From: Bactericera cockerelli
Lineage: Eukaryota > Arthropoda > Insecta > Hemiptera > Triozidae
Length of the DNA stretch: 64,000 nt
Assembly: GCA_024516035.1 (NCBI GenBank)
Contig: JAMCCL010000066.1
Location: forward strand, 52,653-116,652
Direction of reading: 5' to 3'
A program made the translations under genes and the position numbers. Below the pieces are notes generated by a model, which saw only the letters and a program-made list of their open reading frames with translations, did no database searches and was not told the DNA's origin. This document shows positions 54,750 to 64,000 of this stretch, piece by piece; positions within the stretch are counted from its first letter, which is position 1; each line of letters starts with the position of its first letter.

Positions 54750-55040
54750 GCACCAATTATCACACCGAGAACTATTTTGAAATATTGTGACCAGTTGATT
54801 GCATTTGGTTTTAACGTCCTGACTTGAAGTAGTCAGGACGGGGGGTTTTACCCTTCATTCGCTGGGAATCGTTTCAGCTACTCACATTTACCTCACCCAG
54901 CCTGGGTAGGCCGGTAATTCCAGCCTCACGTGTTTGGAGGGGAAATAATTTTATTCGAAAAGTCTGCCCCAACCGGGAATCGAACTCGGGATGTCTGGAC
55001 TACGCGCAGTAGTCACAAGCATTACGCCACGGAGTTTGGC
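54750..55040 (-). mobile_element. SINE family A in copy B, complete
   Basis: Minus-strand head (GGAGTTTGGC complement, GCGTAATGC), B-box complement GGGAATCGAACTCGGG, full body complement CTCACCCAGCCTGGGTAGGC and distal TAACGTCCTGACTTG. It is orthologous to 34740-34983. Confidence 0.8.
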
Positions 55041-56242
55041 CACTGAAAGTCTAAATAAAGCATTTGTTTGGATCAATACTTCAGTATTTTGAAACGTAAA
55101 TTACCTCGATCTCATTCAAAATTTACAAATACCTATATTGTATAAATAAAAACACTGCCAATTATGGACACAATACTTCCTCGTGATTGTTTCACATTGT
55201 ATACACGTGCCAATTTTGAGATTTTATACTAAATCACTTGTATCTCCAAAACCGCTTAGCTGCGATTTTCTTCAAATTTGTTTGATATGGTAGAATACTA
55301 TATTTCCTATATTCTAGATTCTACAAAAAGTTCTGTGTCGGCAAGGGGTGTGGACCTTATTTTTTGAATTTTTATCAAAAATTTCGGATTTTCTTAAAAA
55401 TCAGAGTTAAATTATAATTAATTAAAATATATATATTAATAGCCTATGTAAAGCAATAATATGTACATCCATACAAAATTTCATCAAAATCGGATGTACC
55501 GTTCTTGAGATATAAGCGTTTAAGTAAAAAGATAGTGGTCAGGCGCATGGTCTCTTTCACCCAGAACCGCTAGTACGAATTTAAAATGGGACCATCTACA
55601 GAACTTCTCATATAAGTGTGCAAAATTTCATCAAAATCCGTTGAGTAGTTTCTCAGATACGCGCAAATCTGAGAAACTACTCAACGGAATATTTTTAACA
55701 GACCGACAGACGGACACAAAACCAAAGTTGCTCAGTAGGTTATGAAACGTCTAGAAATATAAAAAAATATCGGAGCCAAAAAATATTTTTTTTTACAAGA
55801 ACGAACACAATAGGTAATTCCGATTTCTAATATTAGAAATTTCTCGGAAGTAAAATTAGTCCTTACTAATTGCCAACAATACTGAACCGGGGTAGTTTTC
55901 TGTTAGTGAAGCTCTGCAGTGGGTTTCAAATTTTGAAAAGATCAACAAAATTGTTGAGCGATATTTAGTGTCTCTCAAAGGATCACACTTGTTATCTCAA
56001 GATTTGTTCTCTATTCAGCAAGCTCTGTGAAATTTTCTTTCAGTATCTATTTAAAGTTTGTTTTTTTCTTCTTCTTCTTTTTTTTCTTCTTGCAACTCAT
56101 TGTAATTATTTACAGAACAGTGCTTGGATCACAATATAATTTTCGAGCATGCACCTCAATACATCTATGACCGTAAACAAAGTAGTGTCACCTCACTAGT
56201 TAAATATAATTTACCCAACATATTTCTATGTTATAGTTATAA

Positions 56243-56476
56243 CTAGCGGGCTGTCGCCCGCTTTGCGGGCCGAGGCATGGCCGTGAAAGCAAAAAATCCT
56301 TTTTCGCCAATGGCAGGTGTTGTAGTGGGAGTTTCGAAAAATCCCGTCTTATTGCACATCTAGACTATAAGACAAAGCTACCTACCAAATTTCAGCTTCC
56401 TAGGACTTACGGTTTGGGCTGTAGAGCGATGATCAGTCAGTGGTCAGTGAGTGACTTTGACATTTATATATTAAGA
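56243..56476 (-). mobile_element. Short Helitron (copy 2) with empty site in copy A
   Basis: It is the same element as 364-618: minus-strand start TCTTAATATATAAATG, end hairpin plus CTAG, between host A (56242) and T (56477). Copy A reads TTATAATATTACTGCG at 38167-38182 without it, so the insertion point is exactly A^T. It has fewer CAGTGGT heptamers than copy 1. Confidence 0.92.
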
Positions 56477-56643
56477 TGTTACTGCGTATCGCAACATCCT
56501 TAAATTTAAAGTCGAACTTATATTTCTTTACCTATGCTATTGAAAATGAGTCTAAAACATTGAAAATTAAAGATTGTTTTTTCTTATAAGTTAAGTTTTT
56601 TTCATAAATCAGATGAAATTCAATTAAATCAAAAAGTAGTGAT

Positions 56644-57156
56644 ATCCCCCAAAAAACACTTCGTGTAAAAACAGTCGTCAAGTGTGGAATGATCAAAAAG
56701 AACTGATATCAAAAACGTCAATTTTCTATGGTTGAAGGAATTATTTTTCACGTAATTAGTCTTTATAATTCAACCAAAATAATAGTCTTACAACAACACT
56801 ACACCCTGGACCAAACTTCAATTTGGTATTTTAAGAACAATGTTGCATAATTACAGAACCACGTCCTTGACTACTGCACACTATTTTGTATGCAACACAT
56901 AAATTTCAGAACAAAACTGTGTGCAGTAGTCAAGGACGTGGTTCTGTAATTATGCAACATTGTTCTTAAAATACCAAATTGAAGTTTGGTCCAGGGTGTA
57001 GTGTTGTTGTAAGACTATTATTTTGGTTGAATTATAAAGACTAATTACGTGAAAAATAATTCCTTCAACCATAGAAAATTGACGTTTTTGATATCAGTTC
57101 TTTTTGATCATTCCACACTTGACGACTGTTTTTACACGAAGTGTTTTTTGGGGGAT
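56644..57156. repeat. 513-bp palindrome (copy B)
   Basis: ATCCCCCAAAAAACACTTCG on the left is mirrored on the right with arms of about 240 bp. Unlike copy A, AACAATGTTGCATAATTACA lies in both arms, and the centre is about 40 bases around TATTTTGTATGCAACACATA. The arms match each other almost perfectly but differ from copy A's arms at many sites. Confidence 0.93.
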
Positions 57157-57744
57157 TAGCATTAACCGCAGCAAGGTAAGCATTTTTCATCTCGGAATAC
57201 TTCGCCAGGAAGGAAAGCAGCAGATAAGTAAACAGAGAACAATGTTGTTAATAAATAATCAAGTAGCTCCTACCACCACTTCTCCTTCCTACTTTTATGT
57301 TTCCCGCTGTTGCTAGCTAGACATTTTCTTGGAATATATTGTTTCTGCACTTGAGGCCTCGAAATGATTTTCTCTTCAATATTGTTAGGATTCTTTTCAT
57401 TTCTAGGGATAAGCAATTTCTATAATGTGCATCTTTTTTAAAAAATGAAAAAGAGAGTCCAATAGGATAGAAAAAAGAAAAAGCATGTTAAAAAAATCCT
57501 TAGGTATAGGTTTGAATAATTATTTCGATCTTACAAACACTTTTTGTCTTGAAACATCCTATAAGAATACTGTATTGTTATCATGAAATAATAATGTTGT
57601 TCTATACTTGAATATTATTTTTTTTTTCAAAGCTCTCTATAACCTGTGTGTGGTTTATTAATGTGGTAAATTAACCCATAACTGGGGAGTTATGGGTTAA
57701 GACATAGATGTTTTCCTTCCTTCGATTAAGTTTCCTGCCTAACT
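57157..57744. other. Sequence after unit B
   Basis: A single notable hairpin, TTAACCCATAACT/AGTTATGGGTTAA at about 57672-57702. Otherwise AT-rich sequence with no element or coding similarity. Confidence 0.5.
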
Positions 57745-58250
57745 CCTTCTTCTTTCACATTGCCTTTTCCCAAACCTACTTGGGGTCGACATTGTTGAGG
57801 TTTCAAAACCAACCAACCTCATGGGTTGAGGTTGGTTGGTTTTGACACATTTTTATGTCTGGATGTCCTTCTTAAAGTCAACGATTCTATTTGATTTAAC
57901 GTCCTGATTAGGACGTGGGTTTTACCTTTATTAAACAAGTTGGATCAAGTTTTATTTACAAAATAATGACATAGCATAATACATAATATATACATACATA
58001 GATATTAAAATTAAGAAAACAAAACTTGATCAAGGGCGGTGCTAATGCCAACGGCATTCTCTTCCGTTTTATTCGCTGGGAATCGTACCAGCAACCCACA
58101 TAAACCTCACCCATCCTGGGTAGCGCCGGAATTGCCAGCATTGCCAGGGTAGAGCCGGAATTGCCAGAAAAGTCTGCTCCGACCGGGAATCGAACTCAGG
58201 ATCTCTGGACTATGGGCAGTAGTTTCAACCGTTACGCCACGGAGGCTGGC
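57745..58250 (-). mobile_element. SINE family A with a nested ~150-bp insertion
   Basis: The distal end CTTCTTCTTTCACATTGCC and CCAAACCTACTTGGGGTCGA, the body TAAACCTCACCCATCCTGGG and head complement CGTTACGCCACGGAGGCTGG are all present. Between GGACGTGGGTTTTACC and ATTCGCTGGGAATCG sits an extra ~150 bp containing CTTGATCAAGGGCGGTGC, a motif also at 28640 and 37020. A strong hairpin (AACCAACCAACCTC/GAGGTTGGTTGGTT) lies near 57810. Confidence 0.8.
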
Positions 58251-58299
58251 TGAAAGAACAATTATAAATAAACATGAAGTTGTCATATTTCTATTCATC

Positions 58300-58380
58300 A
58301 CAATCACAATCGTGGTAACACAACTAAAACCGGGACTAGAACCACCGACCTCTAGGTTACAAGTCTAGGTTACTGAAGTT
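58300..58380 (-). repeat. SINE family D fragment
   Basis: CACAACTAAAACCGGGACTA, GAACCACCGACCTCTAGG and TTACAAGTCTAGG match the family D head in reverse, with the middle deleted. Confidence 0.55.
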
Positions 58381-59234
58381 CGTATGAATCATTGAAAGAG
58401 CATAAAAGAAACGAACGAAAAAAAAAAATATATAATCAGTTATGAATAGGTACACATTCAAAAAACTTTACATTCCTTGCTGTCATAAAGGTAAAATAAA
58501 AAATGCATCTATTGTAGTGGATAGACCATACAGAATTTTGCTCAATTGAGTAACATGACCACATTATTTTACAAAAAACGCTTGGTCAAATTTTGTGGTT
58601 TATTTCAAAGTAGTACAGAAGGTGCACACATGTGAAGATGTATTAACACCAGAACCCCTTACCACTTTGAACTTGGTTGGTAAAATGCTGCTGCAAATTA
58701 TGTCCAGAATGAAAATGAAGAGGAAACCACAGTTTTAAAACTCTCTTTTTTCCGTTCAAATTATTTCCTCTCGATTTTAAACTTGTTTTCCCTTCTTTCA
58801 GTTCTCCATCCCAATAACTTCTTTGTTCTCAAATGTATATTGAGATCTCGTGAGCCTTATATCTATCTCCGTACATCCGTTCCCCGCTCTTTAGCTCAGA
58901 CTTTTGAACGTAAGAAGCTATTTGTGAAAGAAAAACAATTTGCGTTTATCTCATTTTATTGGAAAAACTTTCGAGATATTTGTTTTTCGATGGAAATAAA
59001 AGAAAAAAAGTTCTTTTTTCAGAATCCCCTCATTTTTTATTCATATCCGATCCGATAAAACCTAATGCTAGAGAGAAGTAGTAGCTGATAAGAGATAGTA
59101 AGATTATCTAGCTATGAGAGAATTGGGATGATGAAACATTCGTCAGATCTTAATGTTTTCGGGCAAAAAATGTTTTCGAAGTCAAAAAGATTTTGAATGA
59201 TAATGATCTATTTTTTTCCAAACAATTTTAACAA

Positions 59235-59355
59235 AAAAAGATATATATGTGTTTATCACTTTTGTAATATCACAACTACTCAAAACTACGCTTAAACCGG
59301 GACGTGAACCACCAACCTCCAGGTTTCAAGTCCGCCGCCTTATCAAGCTTTTGAG
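59235..59355 (-). mobile_element. SINE family D
   Basis: GTGTTTATCACTTTTGTAAT, ACAACTACTCAAAACTACGC, AAACCGGGACGTGAACCACC and TCAAGTCCGCCGCCTTATCA, as in the 30785 copy. Confidence 0.7.
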
Positions 59356-59359
59356 GTCT

Positions 59360-60600
59360 GTTCAATAAAAAAATATGGGTATAAAAAAATTATGGGTATA
59401 AAAAAAACCAATCTATTATTCAGTGAAAGAGAAAGCCCCTACATTTTTTTTTATTTTATTAAAGGCACTATTTATACAATGTATAGATAAAGGGATAGTT
59501 AATCATTTCCTTCTTTTTTCCAGTAGGTAATCTCTTTAAAATCTCAAAACGCCATTTTCCTCCTCAATGTTGCCTCTTCTTATTTTTACAATTTTCACTG
59601 AGAGTGCTTGTTTTCATTTTCTATCACGCCACTACGATGTGTATCCTTAGCTCCAGCAAAGAAGCTAGAATATTAATTGTGTAAATTCGCATTTTTTTAC
59701 TCTTTTGATTCTGAAAAAAAAATTAGTTTTGCATAAACATCCTCAAAAAACAACGCTTCTATGAAAATCGTGTCTTGAGCAAATTCATTTTTTCTTTAAT
59801 ATCCTCAAAAACTACCCTTGTAACCTTACTACTCTGAACTATTAGATACGATTACAACAAAGATAAGCTAGACCATCTCTCAAGTCAAAGTTTCAACCAA
59901 TCACAGAACATCAATACTATAGTCCGATTTAAAACATAGTATCTTTTGAAATTCGGCCCTTTTAGACTAACTTTCTCTTTCATTTTCCCAAAACATAAAC
60001 AATTATGTACTCACTACTCATGTACTCCCAACAACTATGAACTCAAAACGGTGAGACATAAATATTCTGTGTTACAGCTTGTCTCTAATATCGATCTCGT
60101 CATATAAATTATTTTCTTCCATTGATGAGCAAAAAGAGACAAACTGAACTACAGAATTAGGTATCAAATTATTTGTGTAAATCTCTTTCGTTATGTCACA
60201 AATACTCAAATTAAGGCTGCTATTTTCTCTTTTGCTATCATAACTTTAATCAAAAGTGAAATTGGATTCGTTTTCAGTCCCAATTATGATCAATACTAAT
60301 ACCTTCTTTATGATAAGGAAGCCCTGTTTTATATAATATTATGTTTTTAAATAGAACTTTTAGCTTTAATTCTCCTTTCTTTTCATTTTCCACGGTTCTA
60401 TACATCAGCCCTGTAGCTCTGAAGAGGCGTCGTTAGTTCCGATCAAATGTCCCAGCATGTGTTCATTAATCATTGACATTCTCAACTCTCAGGAGATTTC
60501 ATGTGAGCTTGAGCTTTTATGTCGACGGTAGAATTTAATGCACCAACTATCCATAATGATATAATAACTAATGTTAGCGTTATACTAATGTTGAGATTAA
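59360..60600. other. Intergenic sequence without recognisable content
   Basis: AT-rich with no element ends, tRNA-like boxes or coding similarity. A (GAA)n run starts at about 60607. Confidence 0.5.
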
Positions 60601-60764
60601 CATCTTCGAAGAAGAAGAAGAAGAAGAAGAAGAAAAAAAAGAAAGACTGATATTTTCAAAAGTAGATACCACAGTTATCGGGCGGGCAATAACAATAATA
60701 AATAGCTTATACGTATTAATATTATTATTTGAAATATTTCATGCCACTTTTTTTTTTTTTTTTT

Positions 60765-61020
60765 TGAAGTGGGGTTTAACGTCGCTTTCAACTGCCATGG
60801 TCATATCACGACGGGGGTTTTACCCTCCATTCGCAGGAAACTCACAAACCTGCTACTCACATTGACCTCACCCAGCCTGAGTGGGGCCGGGAAAAGCCAG
60901 CGTCACGAGAATTAGAATTTGAATGGTCACCCATCCAAGTCTTAACCTCGCTGGATGTCGCTTAACTTCGGTGTTCTGAAGGGAACCGGTGTATTCAACA
61001 TGCCATCGACGCTGGCTTCA
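60765..61020 (-). mobile_element. 5S rRNA-derived SINE (family B), full length
   Basis: On the minus strand the head reads GCCAGCGTCGATGGCATGTT, GAATACACCGGTTCCCTTCA, CACCGAAGTTAAGCGACATC and ACTTGGATGGGTGACCATTC, a clear 5S rRNA derivative. The shared body and AGTTGAAAGCGACGTTAAAC tail follow, with a T-run at about 60750-60766 (poly(A) on the minus strand). Confidence 0.9.
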
Positions 61021-62019
61021 TGCCACCTTATTTTATACTTTTGTCAGAGCCACTGAGTAAAGGAAAGACTATCAGAAATATTTTAAATATTTGTTTTTAA
61101 AACGGTAATAACCCAATATACAAAAATTACCAAATGTTACACAAATAAGCAAAGGTATTGTGAGAATTTCATTATTCGGTTAATTGGGGAAAAAAGGACA
61201 CTCACCATATTCTTTTCTTTTCAATTTGGAAAGCGAGAAAGAATGTATTAGGAAAATGTGTAGGTTCTATACGTTCTTTTCTCATCAAAACGACATTGTG
61301 GTACCGAAAAGATTTATTCACAACAACAGGATTCCGTATATTTATGATCGTTTATCTATTCAATCTTTTGTGAGAAAGCCCCCCTGTCTCCAAACCCCTT
61401 CCTTTCCAAACATCCATTTTATACACCATCTTTTTTATATCCAAAATTTTACCCTCAATTGCACTCTTGTGTGTGTATGTGTGTGTGTGTGAAAGAGAGA
61501 GAGAGGGAGAAATGAGGTAGAAAATGCTTTTCCCATTTCCCCATTTTGTTTTTTATTGAGAATCCTGTTTGTATTGTTGTTGGTTTTATTATATTAAATT
61601 TTTGTCATTTTTTTCTTCGCCGAGGAAGAGGTTTTAAATCTTTCTCACTTTCTTTCTAAACCTACTACCTACTATTTTTTTATCTGCTTGCATTAATGTA
61701 AAAAACGTAAAACACAACAAAAAAGAAAATAATGGTAATGGCAGTAAGTGCTAGGATTATTACCTGCTTACTAAAAATAAGTCATCTTTTTAAAAAATAT
61801 AGGTAGATTTATGAAATAAAATACATTAGTAAATTGGTGAAACTTTGATAAAAATAAAAGCACGAGTTTGAGCAAAGCACTGTAGTTTCTGGGAGGCGTT
61901 CTCCCGCGAAACGACCGTTTCGCTTGATAGGTATTAAATAATAATAATAATAATAATAATGTTCTCTTGTAGTCATTAGGCTCAATGAATAGCACTCGGG
62001 ATGAAAGATCAGTGTGTGA

Positions 62020-62280
62020 TATGTTAAGCGAGTGCTTAACCGTATCAGTGGTTAAGCACTCGCTTGCCATGCGGAAGGTCTCGGGTTCGATCCCCTGTGC
62101 CGACAAAAATTTGTATTCTTAATTTGGTTACGATTGTTCCGGTGCGCTCGTGTTGACCCAGCACCTAATTGGGAAGTATTGTGTCACTTCTCACCCATCA
62201 AAGGGAAGGCATACTACGTGATGGATAGGCTACAACACAGACCACAAGCGTCTTCATGGCTACGAAATAAAAACAGCTGT
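62020..62280 (+). mobile_element. tRNA-Gly-derived SINE (family C)
   Basis: TATCAGTGGTTAAGCACTCG, CTTGCCATGCGGAAGGTCTC and GGGTTCGATCCCCTGTGCCG follow tRNA-Gly(GCC) closely, with an A-box-like TGGTTAAGC and a perfect B-box. The body TCCGGTGCGCTCGTGTTGAC leads to GGCTACGAAATAAAAAC. Mispaired stems and an attached body argue against a functional tRNA gene. Confidence 0.82.
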
Positions 62281-62450
62281 GAAACACTCATCGTAAAAAA
62301 AAAGATTGGGTTCATATCCATCAGGTGCGGTAAAATTGTCCAAATTTAATTATCTACTTTCGGCTAACCGATTTTTTTAGCTTCCATTGTAAATGAACTC
62401 GTATCATAAAAAATAATAATACATAAAAATGGTGTGAAAATTATTGACTT

Positions 62451-63310
62451 TTTGACTTTTCATGTCTTTGCTCTGGCACATAACCAAAATTATGTGACGA
62501 AATTATGTAACGATATTATGTAACGATATTATGTAACGATATTGACATTTTCATGTCTTTGCTCTGGCACATAACCAAAATTATGTGACGAAATTATGTA
62601 ACGAAATTATGTAACGATATTATGTAACGAAATATTGAATTGTAAAGGGAGAGAAGAGGGAAAGTGTGTGTCATGCGCACAATGGCGAAGTATTGAATTG
62701 TAGAGGGAGAGAAGAGAGAAGGTATGTGTCATGCGCACAGTACGTAATTTGGTCAGTTGGGTTTTGGACCTTGAATAGTAAAGATGAAAATGTCCCAATG
62801 GTTGCAGACTCGTATGCAAGCGTTTTTTTAAACAAAAATTTAACATCGCTTTCAACTGCATGGTCATATTTTTTTGACATTTTCATGTCTTTGCTCTGGC
62901 ACATAACCAAAATTATGTGACGAAATTATGTAACGAAATTATGTAACGATATTATGTAACGATATTATGTAACGATATTATGTAACGATATTATGTAACG
63001 ATATTGACATTTTCATGTCTTTGCTCTGGCACATAACCAAAATTATGTGACGAAATTATGTAACGAAATTATTTAACGATATTATGTAACGATATTATGT
63101 AACGAAATATTGAATTGTAAAGGGAGAGAAGAGGGAAAGTGTTTGTCATGCGCACAATGGCGAAGTATTGAATTGTAGAGGGAGAGAAGAGAGAAGGTAT
63201 GTGTCATGCGCACAATACGAAATTTGGTCAGTTGGGTTTTGGACCTTGAATAGTAAAGATGAAAATGTCCCAATGGTTGCAGACTCGTATGCAAGCGTTT
63301 TTTGACATTT
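62451..63310. repeat. ~430-bp tandem duplication with nested 13-bp and ~55-bp repeats
   Basis: Two long units begin TTGACATTTTCATGTCTTTG (about 62514 and 63004, extra starts at 62451 and 62874) and end GACTCGTATGCAAGCG at 62822 and 63297. Inside, ATTATGTAACGAT repeats every 13 bp with differing copy number, and TATTGAATTGTA(A/G)AGGGAGAG with GTCATGCGCACA occurs twice per unit. A SINE-tail piece (CATCGCTTTCAACTGCATGG) sits between the units at about 62844. Confidence 0.88.
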
Positions 63311-63419
63311 TTTGTTTGAAGGCTAAGTGTCAAAGGAATTTTCTCTGTACAGATTCAATTTTGTAGATTTGATTAGAGATTAGAGTAATGAATTTGAATT
63401 TGTAACCACATAATAATAA

Positions 63420-63960
63420 TACTGAGGGTTAGGTGTTAGAAAATGCTTTGAGCATTAACTTCGCCTGGTGGTTACCTTCTACTAAAGTGTTATAATTTAT
63501 TAAACCCCCGTAATAGTATGACCATGTAGTTGAAAGCGACATTAGACCCAAATTAACAATATTTTCTTTAATTTCGAGATAATTAGATTTTTGTTGTTCT
63601 TGAGAAAACACAAGTTTTTCTAAATAAGAGGTATTTTTTGTCGTCAAAAAATGAAGGTGCCAGGATTTCTATGTATCCAGGTTTCTAAAATATACAGGTT
63701 CAACTGTATATTTTTTTATGAGAGTTCTCACAGCAACAGGACCTATTTCTTTTAATTCCTTGCAAATACATATTATCATCGACGCAATTTCACAAAAAAT
63801 TCTACTAGGTAGGTATCTACGTGATGCTTAACAATATAACCTCATTTTAGAAAGAGAAAATTATTATTATTATTTATTATAAACTGGTGAGAGTCTCACA
63901 AAAGAAGTCCTTCCTAATTATCACACCGACCTCTATCGATCTATTGTGGCCTTGATGATA
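63420..63960. repeat. SINE-tail fragments at the window end
   Basis: GAGGGTTAGGTGTTAGAAAA then TGCTTTGAGCATTAAC (63422-63460) recurs at 39410-39450 and, inverted, at 20820-20860. GACCATGTAGTTGAAAGCGA (63518) is a family B tail. CAAAAGAAGTCCTTCCTAAT and TATCACACCGACC (63899-63935) match the family A distal end. The rest is AT-rich. Confidence 0.55.
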
Positions 63961-64000
63961 TTGATGAAAAAAGAAAATAAAAAAAAAGATAAAAAAAAAA

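Larger units (their letters stand above)
51517..57156 (+). repeat. Long duplicated unit, copy B
   Basis: The second copy of the 32881-38800 unit. Similarity runs through CCGCTAACTTTTAT, GAGCCGCCCCTGGTTATCTT, both SINEs, and CTCAAGATTT...AAATTTTC to the terminal palindrome. It carries a hAT element with internal repeats (52830), a Helitron (56243) and an unshared stretch near 55140-55855, and lacks the TA-flanked element and the 114-bp duplication of copy A. Confidence 0.85.

Noticed and set aside
58783..59058. 91-codon plus-strand frame
   Set aside because: Basic and aromatic-rich with no recognised motif, splice context or repeat link; not enough to call a gene.
62035..62105. Possible functional tRNA-Gly gene
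   Set aside because: It is the head of a SINE with a shared downstream body and two other copies in the window; stem mismatches are present.

Overview
This window looks like nuclear DNA from a large, AT-rich, repeat-laden animal genome. An arthropod, probably an insect, fits best, because of the mix of tRNA- and 5S-headed SINEs, Helitrons, piggyBac, BEL/Pao and hAT elements. The order is not certain; Hemiptera is only a guess. There is no prokaryotic organisation.

One gene is firmly supported. It is a complete four-exon PTPMT1-type mitochondrial phosphatase on the minus strand. Its exons are 39671-39823, 30102-30182, 4084-4272 and 2427-2591, all joined in phase 0, giving about 195 residues. 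Almost everything from 2.6 to 39.7 kb is therefore its introns (about 9.5, 25.8 and 1.5 kb). The last coding codons and the stop lie inside the first unit of a 44-bp minisatellite that continues for about 550 bp into the 3' UTR. From 40 to 64 kb, upstream of the gene, I see only two weak coding candidates: a possible chemoreceptor remnant near 48.3-48.95 kb and a small secreted-type ORF at 50.4 kb.

The rest is transposable elements, many with readable ends and target-site duplications. They include Helitrons (364, 4830, 17784, 25656, 53285, 56243), Helentron/HINE-like elements (8240, 12958, 31700), a Harbinger-type MITE (11146), an internally deleted piggyBac (21487), hAT-like elements (25924, 46302, 52830 and perhaps the fold-back at 27478), a TA-flanked element with ~400-bp inverted arms (36199), a BEL/Pao fossil (16.5-17.8 kb), a 5'-truncated LINE (23873) and at least five SINE families. 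A CG-rich 272-bp family forms a tandem array at 6.8-7.7 kb and is scattered and interrupted elsewhere.

The most notable structure is a ~5.6-5.9 kb unit present twice in the same orientation, at 32881-38800 and 51517-57156. Each copy ends in a ~515-bp palindrome. The two arms of each palindrome carry the same copy-specific changes, so the arms were made or homogenised separately in each copy. The paralogues also act as empty-site controls for three insertions: the hAT at 52830, the Helitron at 56243 and the TA-flanked element at 36199.
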